Of a stretch of DNA of 64,000 nucleotides, positions 11,349 through 23,953 are shown piece by piece. A program made the position numbers and the translations under genes. Location of the stretch: contig CP154956.1 of the NCBI GenBank assembly GCA_039621445.1, positions 76,814,474 to 76,878,473 on the forward strand, read 5' to 3'. The notes under the pieces are model-generated. The model worked only from the letters and a program-made list of their open reading frames with translations. It ran no database searches and was not told the origin of the DNA. Numbering within the stretch: position 1 is the first letter of the stretch; the number at the start of each line of letters is the position of its first letter. Source of the DNA: Euglena gracilis. Lineage: Eukaryota; Euglenida; Euglenophyceae; Euglenales.

Positions 11349-11494
11349 TCAGGGGTCGGAGAAGGGCTCGAAGAACGTCACGCCGTGGCCGGGGCGGGCC
11401 GCGTGGATGGCCCGGCGCAGGATGGCAGCCTCTTCCTTGTGCAGCTTCCTCCGCTGCTTGATGTATGCCGCGAACTGCCGCTGTTCCCAAGCAC
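11349..11494 (-). CDS. terminal exon of coiled-coil gene
   Basis: Acceptor CCACAG, phase-1 start matching the 17265 end. Reads [16 protein letters not shown] then [19 protein letters not shown] and ends EPFSDP-TGA. GC-rich to the stop. Confidence 0.65.
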
Positions 11495-12064
11495 CTGTGG
11501 CCCGCCAGAATCCCAGACCCAATCACGCCCAGTCACGCCCCGGTCATGCCCAGGTCACGCCCCATCATTTCACAGGTGCTTGGTTGCGCCGCCTTGCCCT
11601 GCCCACCGCTCTGTGCCTTCAGCTGCTGGAGGGCCTGGGCAGGGACACTGCTAACTTGGTTGCAGCCTAACCCCCCCCCAATAAAACCTGGGCCTTAGCC
11701 TTTTGGCCTGTCGCTTAAGCCTCCAGGGGCATCTTAAGAATCTTCTTGCTGACCTAAGGCAAAAAAAAATTCGTTTTGGGGTTGATGAAAACACCAAAAA
11801 ATGTCCCGGGGGGTTTCAAAGGGATTATTTTCATTCCCGCATGCTTCGTGCCGGAATCCATCCACAAGCCTCCACCCAGTAACTCCCCAGGGGGTCTGGC
11901 TCATAGATTCACTTGGTGACCCCCGGGGCACAAAATCCACCCCCCTATGACCCCCTCCCCTGGGGGGTTCACCCACCCATCCACCCATAATCCAGCCAAA
12001 ATCAGCCAAAAATCCTTTAAAAATTTTCCGGGCCGCCCTTTGCCCGGGCAACTGTCTCCCCCCT

Positions 12065-12101
<37 letters not shown>

Positions 12102-15100
12102 GGTCCAGCGGTCCCAACCCACCCACCCACTCTGCGGTCCCCCGCGGGGTCACAAAGGTGTTAAATAAATCTGTATGGTCTGGCCCGGGACCCACCCACC
12201 CACCCACCCACCCACCCCCAGGGCTGCACGGGGAGGCCTGGTGGGGAGTTTGACCCCCCACGAGGGAGGTGAGGAGGAGAGGTGGGCCAACGCCCCCCAA
12301 CCACCACAGCACTGCACACGGAAAAATTACTTCGGTGGCAAAGAAAATGTTTGAGCGAGGAAATACGGGAAGGCCTGGTGGGGGTGAGCCCACCCACCAC
12401 CCGTGCAGCTCCGGGGTTCCCGTGCAGCCCTGCCCAGGGTGTTAAATGAGGAGGGGAGGGGGGTGGGGGTGGTTCCGAACCCCGAACCCTGAACCCCCTG
12501 GGTCTAAAAAAAGTGGGTAAAACAACCGGCGCAAAGTGCCGGAAATTTTTTTGACGGATTTCAAAAAATGCCCAACATTGCGTTTCCAGGTTTCCATTTT
12601 CTTCCTCCAAATTGACAAAAAAGATGATAAATGCATAAGTCTGCCGGCACGAAGCGCTGGGAAAGAATTTTTTTTGTTTCATGTCCCTGGACCCCCTCGA
12701 CCCTGAGGGGGGGAAGGGTTTGGGTTTGGGGGGAGGGTGGTTGGTCCCCTCCCCCTGCACAAAACCAACCCTCACTTAATACCCTGCCCACCCCTGGCCC
12801 AGGGAGGTCTCACTAAATTCTCGGGGATCGCTGTGATTGTGAAACAAAAAAGAAAAAAAAAACTGGGATTGTTGGTTGAAAATTGCAGGAAAAAAACAAT
12901 ACTCAGCAAAGGCTGTACGTGAAAATCTTTTGAGGAGCGGCTGACCCCACACGCAAGGGGTCTTCCTCAGCTACAAAAGCACTTGCAAAGAAAATCCTTT
13001 GGTGTCGAAGGTGCAAAACAATGTTTTAACATAAAAATGGGTGCCCATGGAAAAACGGGATTGCCAACGGGGAAAATATCAGATGAACCCTGGAATTGCC
13101 AGAAAAAGTCTGGATGGCGGCTGAAAACGGCTGGAAAAAAATCTGGCTAAAAATATACATTCTCCTATTCTCCTGTGGGCCGGTTGGAAAAAGGTGCTGG
13201 ATAGAAAAAGTTGTTGGCTGGACCCCGACCCCCCTGGGTGGGGTTCGAAGGTCCAGAATGCTGGGAGACCCAGGAAAACAAGCAAAAAAAAACCTCCAAA
13301 TCCAGCTGATTTGGGGCTTTCAGCCAAAATTTGGAGGTGAAAAACTCCAAAGAATTTGGCCATTCTGACCCCTTTTCCAAAAGTTTTTGGCACTTTGTGC
13401 CAAAAAATTATTCGGGGAGCCCAGCTGCAATTTGGTCAAAAAAAATCACCAAAACTTTTCCTTTTCTTTCACTTTTTTAAATCTCTCCCAAATGCCTGGG
13501 GAGGAATTGAATCGGGAAAATTGTATTGTGAAAAATTCTGGACAAAATATCGTCCAGGATTTTTCCTACCATTTTAAGGGTCCGTCCAGGGTCAAGCACA
13601 AAAATCTGACTTCCTCCAGCGGATTTCTTATTCCAATTATTTTTTTTAAAAAAGGTGCATTGAACATCCAAAATGAAAGAGCGTGTTTTTTGTGCTTTAT
13701 TTTGCAATTTGCAATTCAAATTTCAATTTGCAATATTTTTTGACTGTTTTGAATTTGGGATTTGGAAAAGCTCCATCTCAGTCCACATGTGATGTGGTTT
13801 GTGTTGGCGGAAATGGAAGGGCGGACATCAGAAGAAAAAAAAAACAGTTTTGGGTGAAAATGGTATCATGGAATCCAGTTGAAAACAATGGTGCAGATGA
13901 GATAAAGCCGAAATTAAAAAGAAATCTCTGAGGGCTTCGATCTGGAGGAAGGAAGGAGAGATTGCTTTGCATTCAAACAGATTTGTATCGCCGCCCCTTG
14001 TCGCTTCTTCTGGTGACTGTATTTTTCAGTCCTTCCAGACGATAGACACCGCAGTTGTTCAGCTTTTTTTTTTGGGTTGAAACACCAAGGGGGGGCATTA
14101 TCCAGAGGGAGGGGACATTTATTCAGAGGGGTCACACGGGAAAGAAGACGATGCCTGCCTGGACGCAGGTTGCACACCTTTTCCATCTCATGGCACTTTT
14201 TGAAGAGCTTTGTGTATTGCGAAGTCCCAGCCAGGGCTGGTGCAAATGAGGACCCAGAGGCTTAGGGGGCGTGCCACTGAGAGATTATTGCGTCAGTGCA
14301 TTTGTGCACGTTGTATTATTTTTTCTTTTTTTTTTAGCCAGCAGTTCCGGAACTTTGAGCAAATGAGAGTACGCCAGGACGGGAACCGAGCAAACTATCT
14401 TTTTTTCCGGCTACAACGCCCGCAACTTAGGCAGGGGGGGGGAAATGCGCTCGCCCGGCCTTGGAAAAAATGCGCAAAAATGCGCAAAAAAATGCGCAAA
14501 AAAATGCGCATTTTTGGAAAAAATGCGCAAAAATGTGCAAAATCCAAGAAAAAATGCGCAAAAATCACGAAAATGCAAAAATTACCCAAAAACATGCAAA
14601 AATGGCACCAAATTTGAAGAAATTATGTAGAATAATGAGGAAAATGTAAGTTTCAAAAAAAGTCGAAAATTTCAAATTTTTGCAAAAAATTGCAAAAATG
14701 GTCAAAAAATGCGAAAATTTTGGAAAATCACGAAAAAATGTGCCAAAAAGCAAAAAAAATGCGCTGAAAAAAATGAAAAAAATGCGCAAAAAATGCGAAA
14801 AAATGCGCAAAAATGCGCATTTTTGGAAAATTTGAAAAAATGCGCAAAAAAATGCGAAAAAATGCGAAAAAATGCGAAACGCATTCCCCCCCCCCCCTGC
14901 TTAGGTCGAATGGCCTATTTTTTTTCCGTATTTGGTTGATGACTCCACGACACAAAAATCCCGGTACTGACAAATAAATCACAAAAATGCACCAAAGGAC
15001 CGGATCCTGATTGATTGATCCCCCTGTCTTTGCTCCGCACAGCTCTTTTCTCTGCTTGTCCCCGAACTGCAGGTGCTCCCTCCCAGGTTTTTGAGACTTG

Positions 15101-18100
15101 TGTTTTTTGGGTGTCTGCAGGCGCACAGGGGAAAATGACGGGGTTCAGGTGAGGTTTGGTTGCATCGCTTGGAAGGAGGTTGTGTCTAATGTGCTTGTCG
15201 AGGCCTGTGCAGGGTGAATAAAACTGGTCTGAGGGGGAGGGCATGGTCAGGTGTGTCAACCGAATTTGGAATGGATTTGCCTGTCCGAATTCTGTTGTAA
15301 TGCAACGGGAGAGAGGAACACATGACTGTCTGGGGAATGATGCATTGCATCCATCGTTACAACAAAAAAAAGTTCACTTGCGCAATTGCGCACACCAATT
15401 GCTGGTGACGCCACCTCTTGTGGCTGCACCGGACCTGTTCCTTAACTCGGGGATAAGGATTTCAGCAAGCTGCGACTGGGAAGAAGGACTCTGCAAAAGA
15501 AGAGAAATGACAAAAACCGGACACTTTGAATTTGGCCGGCATGCCAACATCACAGGTGGTGACGATGCAAAAGAGATGCCCTTTGAACAGAAATTCACTT
15601 TGCGACCCACAGGGAAGGGGGTGGGCATACTTCTCTGAACCAATCCACAACCCTGCCACCAATTTCCAATACTCAAAATCAACAAATAAAACCCCAAACA
15701 AATCCCCAACCCAACCTCCGACCGAGTTGGTGAAGCCCCCCTCTCCGGGGAGGGCTTGGGGTCCAGTGACCCAAACCAACCCACTCTCACCTCCTGGGGG
15801 AGGGGGTGAGAGTTGGGCAGAATGCAGGCTTCGTTTTAATAACCCCAGGGGGGTGCATTACCATAGGGTGGGCACCCCCCGGGTAGATCGGTTTGGTGCC
15901 CCAGGGATAAATTTCCCTTGAAAATGGCCATTTCCGGACCCCAGCACACTCGGCGCTGGGGTGTGTGTTATTGCACTACTCATCCCAAAACCTGATCCTC
16001 CTCAGGAGATCAATTGAACCCCCCCCCCCTGCCTGCCCATAGCACCCCCCGGAGGGGGTGGGGGGTGCAACTTTCCTTAAAAAGAAACCAAAGCCAGCGA
16101 CCCAAACCCACCCACTCTCCCACTCTCCCACCTACTCCATGCAATAGGTCCACAATGACCCATTAATGCATCGGCATTGAGAACAGATGGGGGGGCACAC
16201 ATTGATGGGAGAGTCAAGCACCGCAGCAGGCGAGTCAAGAGTTGAGGAAGGGCTCAGCTCACAACCTATTGGGGGAAAGGTGCAAAAGGTTTGTGAGCTG
16301 TTCTGTGGATGCTTGGTTGTACAACTTCAAAGAAAATTGAATGTGGCTCCCTTTTCCGAAACTGCCCAACATCAAGACACCCACCATTGCAGATCTTTGT
16401 CTCTCTTGTGGAGACAAAAGTGGCATTTTGTGGTTAACATTGGGGGACCTAGACGTTTGCACACATGCCCAACACCCACAACTTCTTCAACATTCCAATC
16501 CCATCTCAGCAAGGTCTGGGACTTAAGTTCATGAAACATTTTTGATGATCATGTGCGAAATTGTACACGTGGACTTCCACAGACACTTTTGCAATAATGC
16601 TTTAATGTTAAGGTGGAAAGGCTTCTTGCGTAAACCCTAACCCTAACCCTAACCCTAACCCTAACCCTAACCCTAACCCTAACCCTAACCCTAACCCTAT
16701 GGCCAAGGGAAGCGCTTTGTCCCTTGGCCATGCTTTGATTTGTCAAACCGGGGAGGGAAAACCTGACAAATCAGATGCGAAGAAACATTTCTGGGCACAA
16801 GAAATGGTCAAAAACACACACCACCCAATTTTTTTTACTCAAGGTTTTAAACAAGATTTTTCAGGTGTGGGCAGATGGAACCATGGAGTCAAAAAATACC
16901 AATCTACAATAGCGATGGAATGTGCACACTCTGATGCACCTATTATAACCACGATATGGATCTCGGGGTTTGGTTTGGGGTTGAATCTATCGGAGTTCAA
17001 CACTTTGGGAAATGGCGGTGTTCAAAGCACTAAAATGGAGCTTGATGCCTGGGTTCAGCATCGGCAAATGCCCCAAAAATGGAGGGTTGTCACGGGCAAA
17101 AAAAACAACAACGAAAAGGGCAGCGCTCAGCGACATGCATATGGGACAGTGTTGTGCATGGTTATTGTGCAAATGCACAATTGTGATGCACAAAAAATTT
17201 CAATGCGAGTTGCTAAATGCACTGTTCCAGTGACAGTTGTGGACAATTGTTGACAACACAATACCATGAGAGGAACTATCGTCGAGAGGTTCCAGGCTGC
17301 GGGACGGTGTGTCTGGCGGAGAGAGTGAGGGAGGGGCGTCACAGTCCAGGCTGCCCTCGGCGTCGGAAAGCTGGCTGAGCAGCACTGGGGTCACCTGTGG
17401 AGGTGGAGCGACTGTTCTATGGGGCACTGTACCACACCACGACAGATTTTAAACATTCATTTTCTTGACATGCTTTCTTTCTTCTTTTTCACATACATTC
17501 TTCACACAAACAGACTTCTTTCATTTCTTCGCATACAAATGCATTCACCAGCACAGACATTGTGAAAAGACCCCTTCGCCTCCTGGCCCAGGAAAGACCT
17601 CCTTAATGCACGCTGGCGGATGGAGGTGAAGATCGCGGGTGCACGGACAGGAGCCACCCCAGACATGGCTGGGAGATGGTCCCATTCCAGTGGCAGACTG
17701 TATTGCAGAGACGTGCAGCGGCAGCGAGAACCAATGCCCAAATGAATTCCACTTTTGACAAAACGGACAATCATTTTCAGGGTCTTGTGTTATCATTGCT
17801 GACTCACTCCAAAATGTACTTTGAACGGATTCTGGCGGCAGGAGGGATTCAACAAAGCACCTCAAAATATGCAAATTTTTTTTTGTAAAATGCAGATATT
17901 TTTTTTTAAATTTGCAATGAATGCAAAATATGCAACTTGTAAATGGCCCAGTCCGACACAGTGCTGGCATGTGGACGTTGGGGTGGGCCCTGTGCATGGC
18001 TGTTCTTCTGCATCGGCACCAGTGTCCTCAACTTCCACTTTGTCTTCCTCTTCCTCCACTTCCTTTACAACTGCGGTGCCATCTGTTCTTTCATTCTCGT

Positions 18101-21100
18101 TGTCAAGGTTCTCTGCCAATGCACCAGCACGTGTTTGCTCGAATTACACGTCCAACTCAGGAGTTGAGAATATAAATTGCAAAACAGAACCTTGTTCGTT
18201 TTGCCACTTTCTTTTGGTGGTCTTTCGCAGTTAGAAAAGATTATCATCAACCACTTTCGGGTTTTGAAGCAAAATTTCCCCAAGCACAACAACACAATCT
18301 TCTGAAAACGTTTTCATTTTTTATGATAAATTGCACATTTGAAATTAGCAGGTTCCAATCAAGCACCATAGTCACGTTTCTGGAAAGTGCTGGACACATG
18401 TATCAAAAGTGTATTTGCATCCTTCCTGGCCTTTTCCAGAGTTTGATTGCTGCCTCTTTCTTTCAATCCGCCATCCCCATACAGTTTTGCTCCACAAGCC
18501 CTTTCCTTGATTTGGGTGTGTGCCGCCAAGATTGTGGGGTTGATGGTTGCTGGAAGGGGAACCTTGCGTGCCCGGGTTATGCGGCGCCCCCCGCAGCGGC
18601 TCTGTAGCGGTGGAGGGTGCACCGCAGCCGGTGAGAGCACGGACCGGAACCTGCCCCCACCGAAGGGACAGCCCACAGAGCCCTGATCACGCCCTCCGCT
18701 TTCGGGCCCTCCCCTGCGGCAGGGGCGGCTTCCTGCGCCGCCGCCGCATGATCGGCCTCCAGCTGGGCCAGCGCCTGCCTCACCTGGCACTCTGTCATCG
18801 CCAGAGGTAGTCGGGTCCGGGTCATGGGTAGGCAACACCTCCAAACTCTCACCCCACTTGCAAACCCCCTGAAGCCGACCAACAACGGAGGCCCCGAATG
18901 GAAAAAAAATGGAAAAAGTGAAGGGAACAGAATTTTTTGGTCTGAACCCCCGTCAAACTGAATCTTTTTTTTGCAATTTTTGACACGAGGGACCATCATT
19001 TCAAAAATTTCAGGCGCTTTGTGCCGAAAAAATTTTTGGTCCATCCTGTGCCGTTCCTCAGCAAGCTGTTGACAAAGGTTGCAGGTGCATGCGGAGATAT
19101 ATGTGGATTGCACTTGAGGGCACCAAATGCACCCCGAGTGAGTCCAGCCTCTCACCAGGTACATCTTACACATACCCCCCAAAAAATATAAAGCCCACCC
19201 CCGGCTTCATATTTTGGTGGGATTTCAAAGCTCTGAGGGAGGGCTTTATACTTGGGGAAATCAACCTTTTTGGGTGTCCCCAATGACCTTTGTTGGCCTC
19301 ACCTGTTGTTGCCTCAACAGAAGTCAAATACCAATTGTGTACCAAAATTTCAGTTGTGTACTTCCAGGTTTTTGCACCATTTTTGCCCCCAGAGGGCCAG
19401 TAATTAAACCAGGGGGTGATCGGACCCCCCCCACGTGCTTACGACTATGGACTGGACAACCAATTCACCTGTGTTTTCGAGCTTCCAACCGGAGATGTTC
19501 TGGAGAAAGGTGTAGTACAGAAAGCCAACTTTTGGTCCCAGGTCAGGGTTTGGGTTAATCTGAAAGGCATAGGGTTAGCGTTCGGGTTAGAAATCGAGTT
19601 GGGGTTCAGGTTTAGGTCCGTTAGGCCTCATTTAGGCCAACCCTGAGCCTCATCCCCTTCGGAACGCCGGTGGTAACCCCTAAAAAAAACGGACAACACT
19701 CAAAAAATGTCAACAAAACCCCCACAGCTTACTACTGCCCCCAGGCAAAATTTTCATGGTTTTTGCCCGGAATGATAAAATAACTTTGCACAGGGAGCAA
19801 GCAAACCCCCGGGGGGTTTAAATTATGGTTTAAAATGGGGGGGGGGGGGGCTTCACATTTGTAGGGGGTGGTTTGAGAAATCAGGGACTTTCTGAAGCCG
19901 GAGAAAAACCCCACCCCCGACGTCGAAATCTGATTGGGTGGAAATTCTCCTGCACTGCACACATTGGAAGGAAATGTTGTGGTATTGCGGGTGTGTGTGT
20001 AAGTGGGTGTCGATGGCATTAGCCGGTGAGTCGTGTACAGGTGTGCCTGGATTCGACACAACTGGTGGGAAACGGGGTTGTGGTGTATTTCGGCGACTAC
20101 TCGACACCGTACGTACTACAGGCCTTTTGGGCTTTCGTCTTGTAACCCAGTGGAACGGGGGGGGTACCGCTACTCGCTTGCCCTTCCTCGTGTGGAATGG
20201 TTGTGTCATTGGGTAGGGGGGAGGCTTTCTCCGTACCCCGGGTGTGGAAAACGGTGTTTGGCATGGTTGATAACGGTGCTGCCATTGTGGATGACGGTGT
20301 TGAAAACGTGCTGGTCGTCATGGTTGACGCTAACGGTGATGGTGGTTTTGGTGGCAATGAAGAGTTGGGTGCTGTGCGCAATCCGTTGGAGTGGAAATCC
20401 ACTACCAACCGGTACCGGTGTAAAAATGGATATCCCAAAATTACGTCCGAGCCATGCATTCCCGATTCGTAACCCCAAATATTGGTGAAATGATGAAATT
20501 GTGGGGGTTGTGTGTGATGCTTGGGAATGATGGGCAAGAGTATCTCGAGCACACATCCCAAATCACCACCGCACATGGGGGTGTTATCCGCGGTTGCAAT
20601 TTTGATCGGTTTCTTGGCGCTTACCAAGAGCGGGGTCAGTATCAACCCCAACTGAAAAAAGCAGTGCAATGCGACAACCAGTGTCAGGTGGAGAAATTTT
20701 GAATGCAGATTTTCGCTTGGATGAGCAATTCCATTGGTGGTATGCAAAATGAAGGGGGTGTGCAGACAGCTAACACCTTTTCCCCAACCAGCAGTTCCCA
20801 GCCGGGCTGCGGACTCTCTCTCCTCCCAGGAGACCGCCGAAATGCTGTTGGGGCTAGCCCCCCCCCCCTGCCAAAGCCTCTGGTTTCCCTCCGCGCCCCG
20901 CGCTCCTCCTCCTCCTCCCCCCGCCGCCGCACCGCCTCCTCCTCCGCCAGCGCCCGCTGCTCCGCCTCCTCCCGCGCGCGGCGCCGGGCCGCCTCTTTCT
21001 CCTGGCGTGCCTCCAGCTGGCCGCTCAGCTGCTGCCCCTCCCAGGCCCCAGCGAGGTGCAGTCCAATACCCCGCCCCCCCCCCCCAGGGCTGTGTTGGAA

Positions 21101-22563
21101 GGCCTGGGGGTGGGGCGGTCCCCCCCCCAACCACTCATGGGGTTTTGGGGATTCCAATACCGACCTGTTCCCTCCCCTGTGTCTAACGAACACCCTGACC
21201 CTGGTCCAACGACAACCCCTGTTCAGACCGCAACTGTTGTCACCTAAATGTACGTTGTACAGAACCACTGGGTACCATGAAAATTTGATTATCCTGTTCT
21301 CAGTTTTAAATAAATTTTCAACTCGGGGCATAGCTTCAAGCGCGTTTTGGCATGCTACATCGAGAAACTTTTCTCAAAATGGAAGTTTTTTTTGGAAACT
21401 ACTTCAAAACAAAAGAACCTTTTGTGTGAACCTGAGGGCAGGCCCTGATGAGGGTGGCGTGCCGGAGGCGGTGGGGTGTGCTGGGGTCTGGCCAGATCTC
21501 CTGCGCCTCCACGCCGGCCGACATCTGCTCGAAGACGCGGGCCATGTCCCGCACGGAGATGAACTGCACCAGCATCGCCATCTCCGTCTCCGACAGTCCG
21601 CAGCCCTGCGAAGCACAACGTAAAGACTTCTGTTGGTGACCATTGGTGCATGACGTGTCTCAGATGCCGAGACAGCCACTCAGGTGAACCACCCCCAAAT
21701 ATGAACCCCCCCCAATTCTGACTTTCAAGGCCTTCACGGGTATTCAATGCTTTGGGGTGAACACCTCCACCGCAGTGATTGGCTTGGCCATGCTGGACCC
21801 CAACAGGGGATGGAGGGCGTTGACTCCAACAACAACTCCAACTCCAGCAACTTCAATAACAAACGGAATCAAAACAAACAAAACAGCACCTAAATAGGTA
21901 TTAGGTCAGAAACTTTTTCAACCGCCAATGACTTCCACTGTTCGTAATATGAACAGTGACACTTGAGCCAACTTTAAACTCATTTTAATAAATAAAATTT
22001 GAGATTTGGTTCATTTTTTTTTTAAAAAAAAAGACATGAATCAATCCATATCTTAATTGCTACAAAAAAAAGCGATGAAGTGCCCAAAAAATATAAATAT
22101 TAAAAATAATAAATATAAATAATAATAATATAAATATAAATGGAAAACAGTACCATTCAATTATGTAAATTATAAATATAAAACAAATTCAAATATAATA
22201 TGAATATGAATATAGATAGGCATAACTTTTTAAACAATTTCCCTAATTGGGCCGTTTCTGTAGAAATAAAGGGGTTTCCACGGAAATGAAACACAAATTC
22301 ACACCTGCCCCATCTACAGCCACGCCCATGCCCACACGCACACGCTCGCGTGCACACACACACGCACACAGACAGACACACACACAGAGAGAGAGACAGA
22401 CAGACACACACACACACACAGACACACACACACGACGCACACACACGCACACACACGCACACACACATGCACGCACGCACACACACACACATACATGCGC
22501 GCACGCACGCACGCACACACACACATGCACGCACGCACGCACGCACGCACGCACACACGCGCG

Positions 22564-22653
<90 letters not shown>

Positions 22654-22658
22654 GACAG

Positions 22659-22695
<37 letters not shown>

Positions 22696-22751
22696 CAAAC
22701 AGACACAAACACACACACACACACAGACACACACACACGACGCACACACAT

Positions 22752-22782
<31 letters not shown>

Positions 22783-22820
22783 CACACACATGCACGCACG
22801 CACACACACACACACCTGCA

Positions 22821-22871
<51 letters not shown>

Positions 22872-23052
22872 GTGCACACACACACACACACATACACGCG
22901 CGCGCGCACACACACACACACACACGCACACACACACACACACACACACAACATACACACACACACACACACACACGCACAACACACACACACACACAAG
23001 CACACAACACACACACACAAACACGGGTGCACACACACACACATACACGCGT

Positions 23053-23126
<74 letters not shown>

Positions 23127-23266
23127 CATACACACACACGCACAACACACACACACACAAGCACACAACACACACACACACAAACACGGGTGCACACACA
23201 CACACATACACGCGTGCACACACACACACACACACACACACAACATACACACACACACACCCACAC

Positions 23267-23319
<53 letters not shown>

Positions 23320-23408
23320 CATACACACACACGCACAACACACACACACACAAGCACACAACACACACACACACAAACACGGGTGCACACACACACACAT
23401 ACACGCGT

Positions 23409-23440
<32 letters not shown>

Positions 23441-23647
23441 CATACACACACACACACACGCACAACACACACACACACAAGCACACAACACACACACACG
23501 CGCGCACAAATACAAACACACATGCACGCGCGCGCACACACACGTGTGTGTGCGTGTGTGTGTGTGTGTGCGTGCGTGCGTGTGTGTGTGTGTGTGCGTG
23601 CGTGTGTGTATGTGTGTGTGTGCACAGGCGTGTGCGTGTGTGCGTGC

Positions 23648-23691
<44 letters not shown>

Positions 23692-23916
23692 ACGTGCGTG
23701 TGCGTGTGCGTGTGCGTGCGCACGCGCGTGCATGTATGTGTGCGCGCGCGTGTGTGTTGCGTGTGTGTGTGCTGTGTGTGTGTGTGCACGCGTGCGTGTT
23801 GTGTGTGTGCGTGTGTGTGCACGCGTGCGTGTGTGTGTGTGTGCGTGTGTGTGTGTGTGTGTGTGCGTGTGCGGTGTGTGTGTGTGTGTGCGTGCGTGTG
23901 TGCGTGCGTGCGTGCA

Positions 23917-23953
<37 letters not shown>

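Larger units (their letters stand above)
11495..17264. other. 5.8-kb intron, repeat-filled
   Basis: Holds long C tracts (12,060-12,110), a GTCGAC-type repeat copy (12,220-12,440), a copy of the 'ggttggaaaaaggtgctgg' module (13,180-13,440), the CAGGGG-ended AAATGCGC element (14,432-14,899), G/C-tract modules at 15,740-15,920 and 16,020-16,090, and the telomere-like array (16,632). No exon recognised. Confidence 0.5.

Noticed and set aside
11007-11654. Plus-strand 215-codon frame
   Set aside because: Antisense of the terminal exon at 11,349-11,494 plus repeat sequence. No splice or family support.
20703-21623. Plus-strand 306-codon frame
   Set aside because: It is the antisense shadow of the GC-rich minus-strand exons at 20,933-21,031 and 21,432-21,605.
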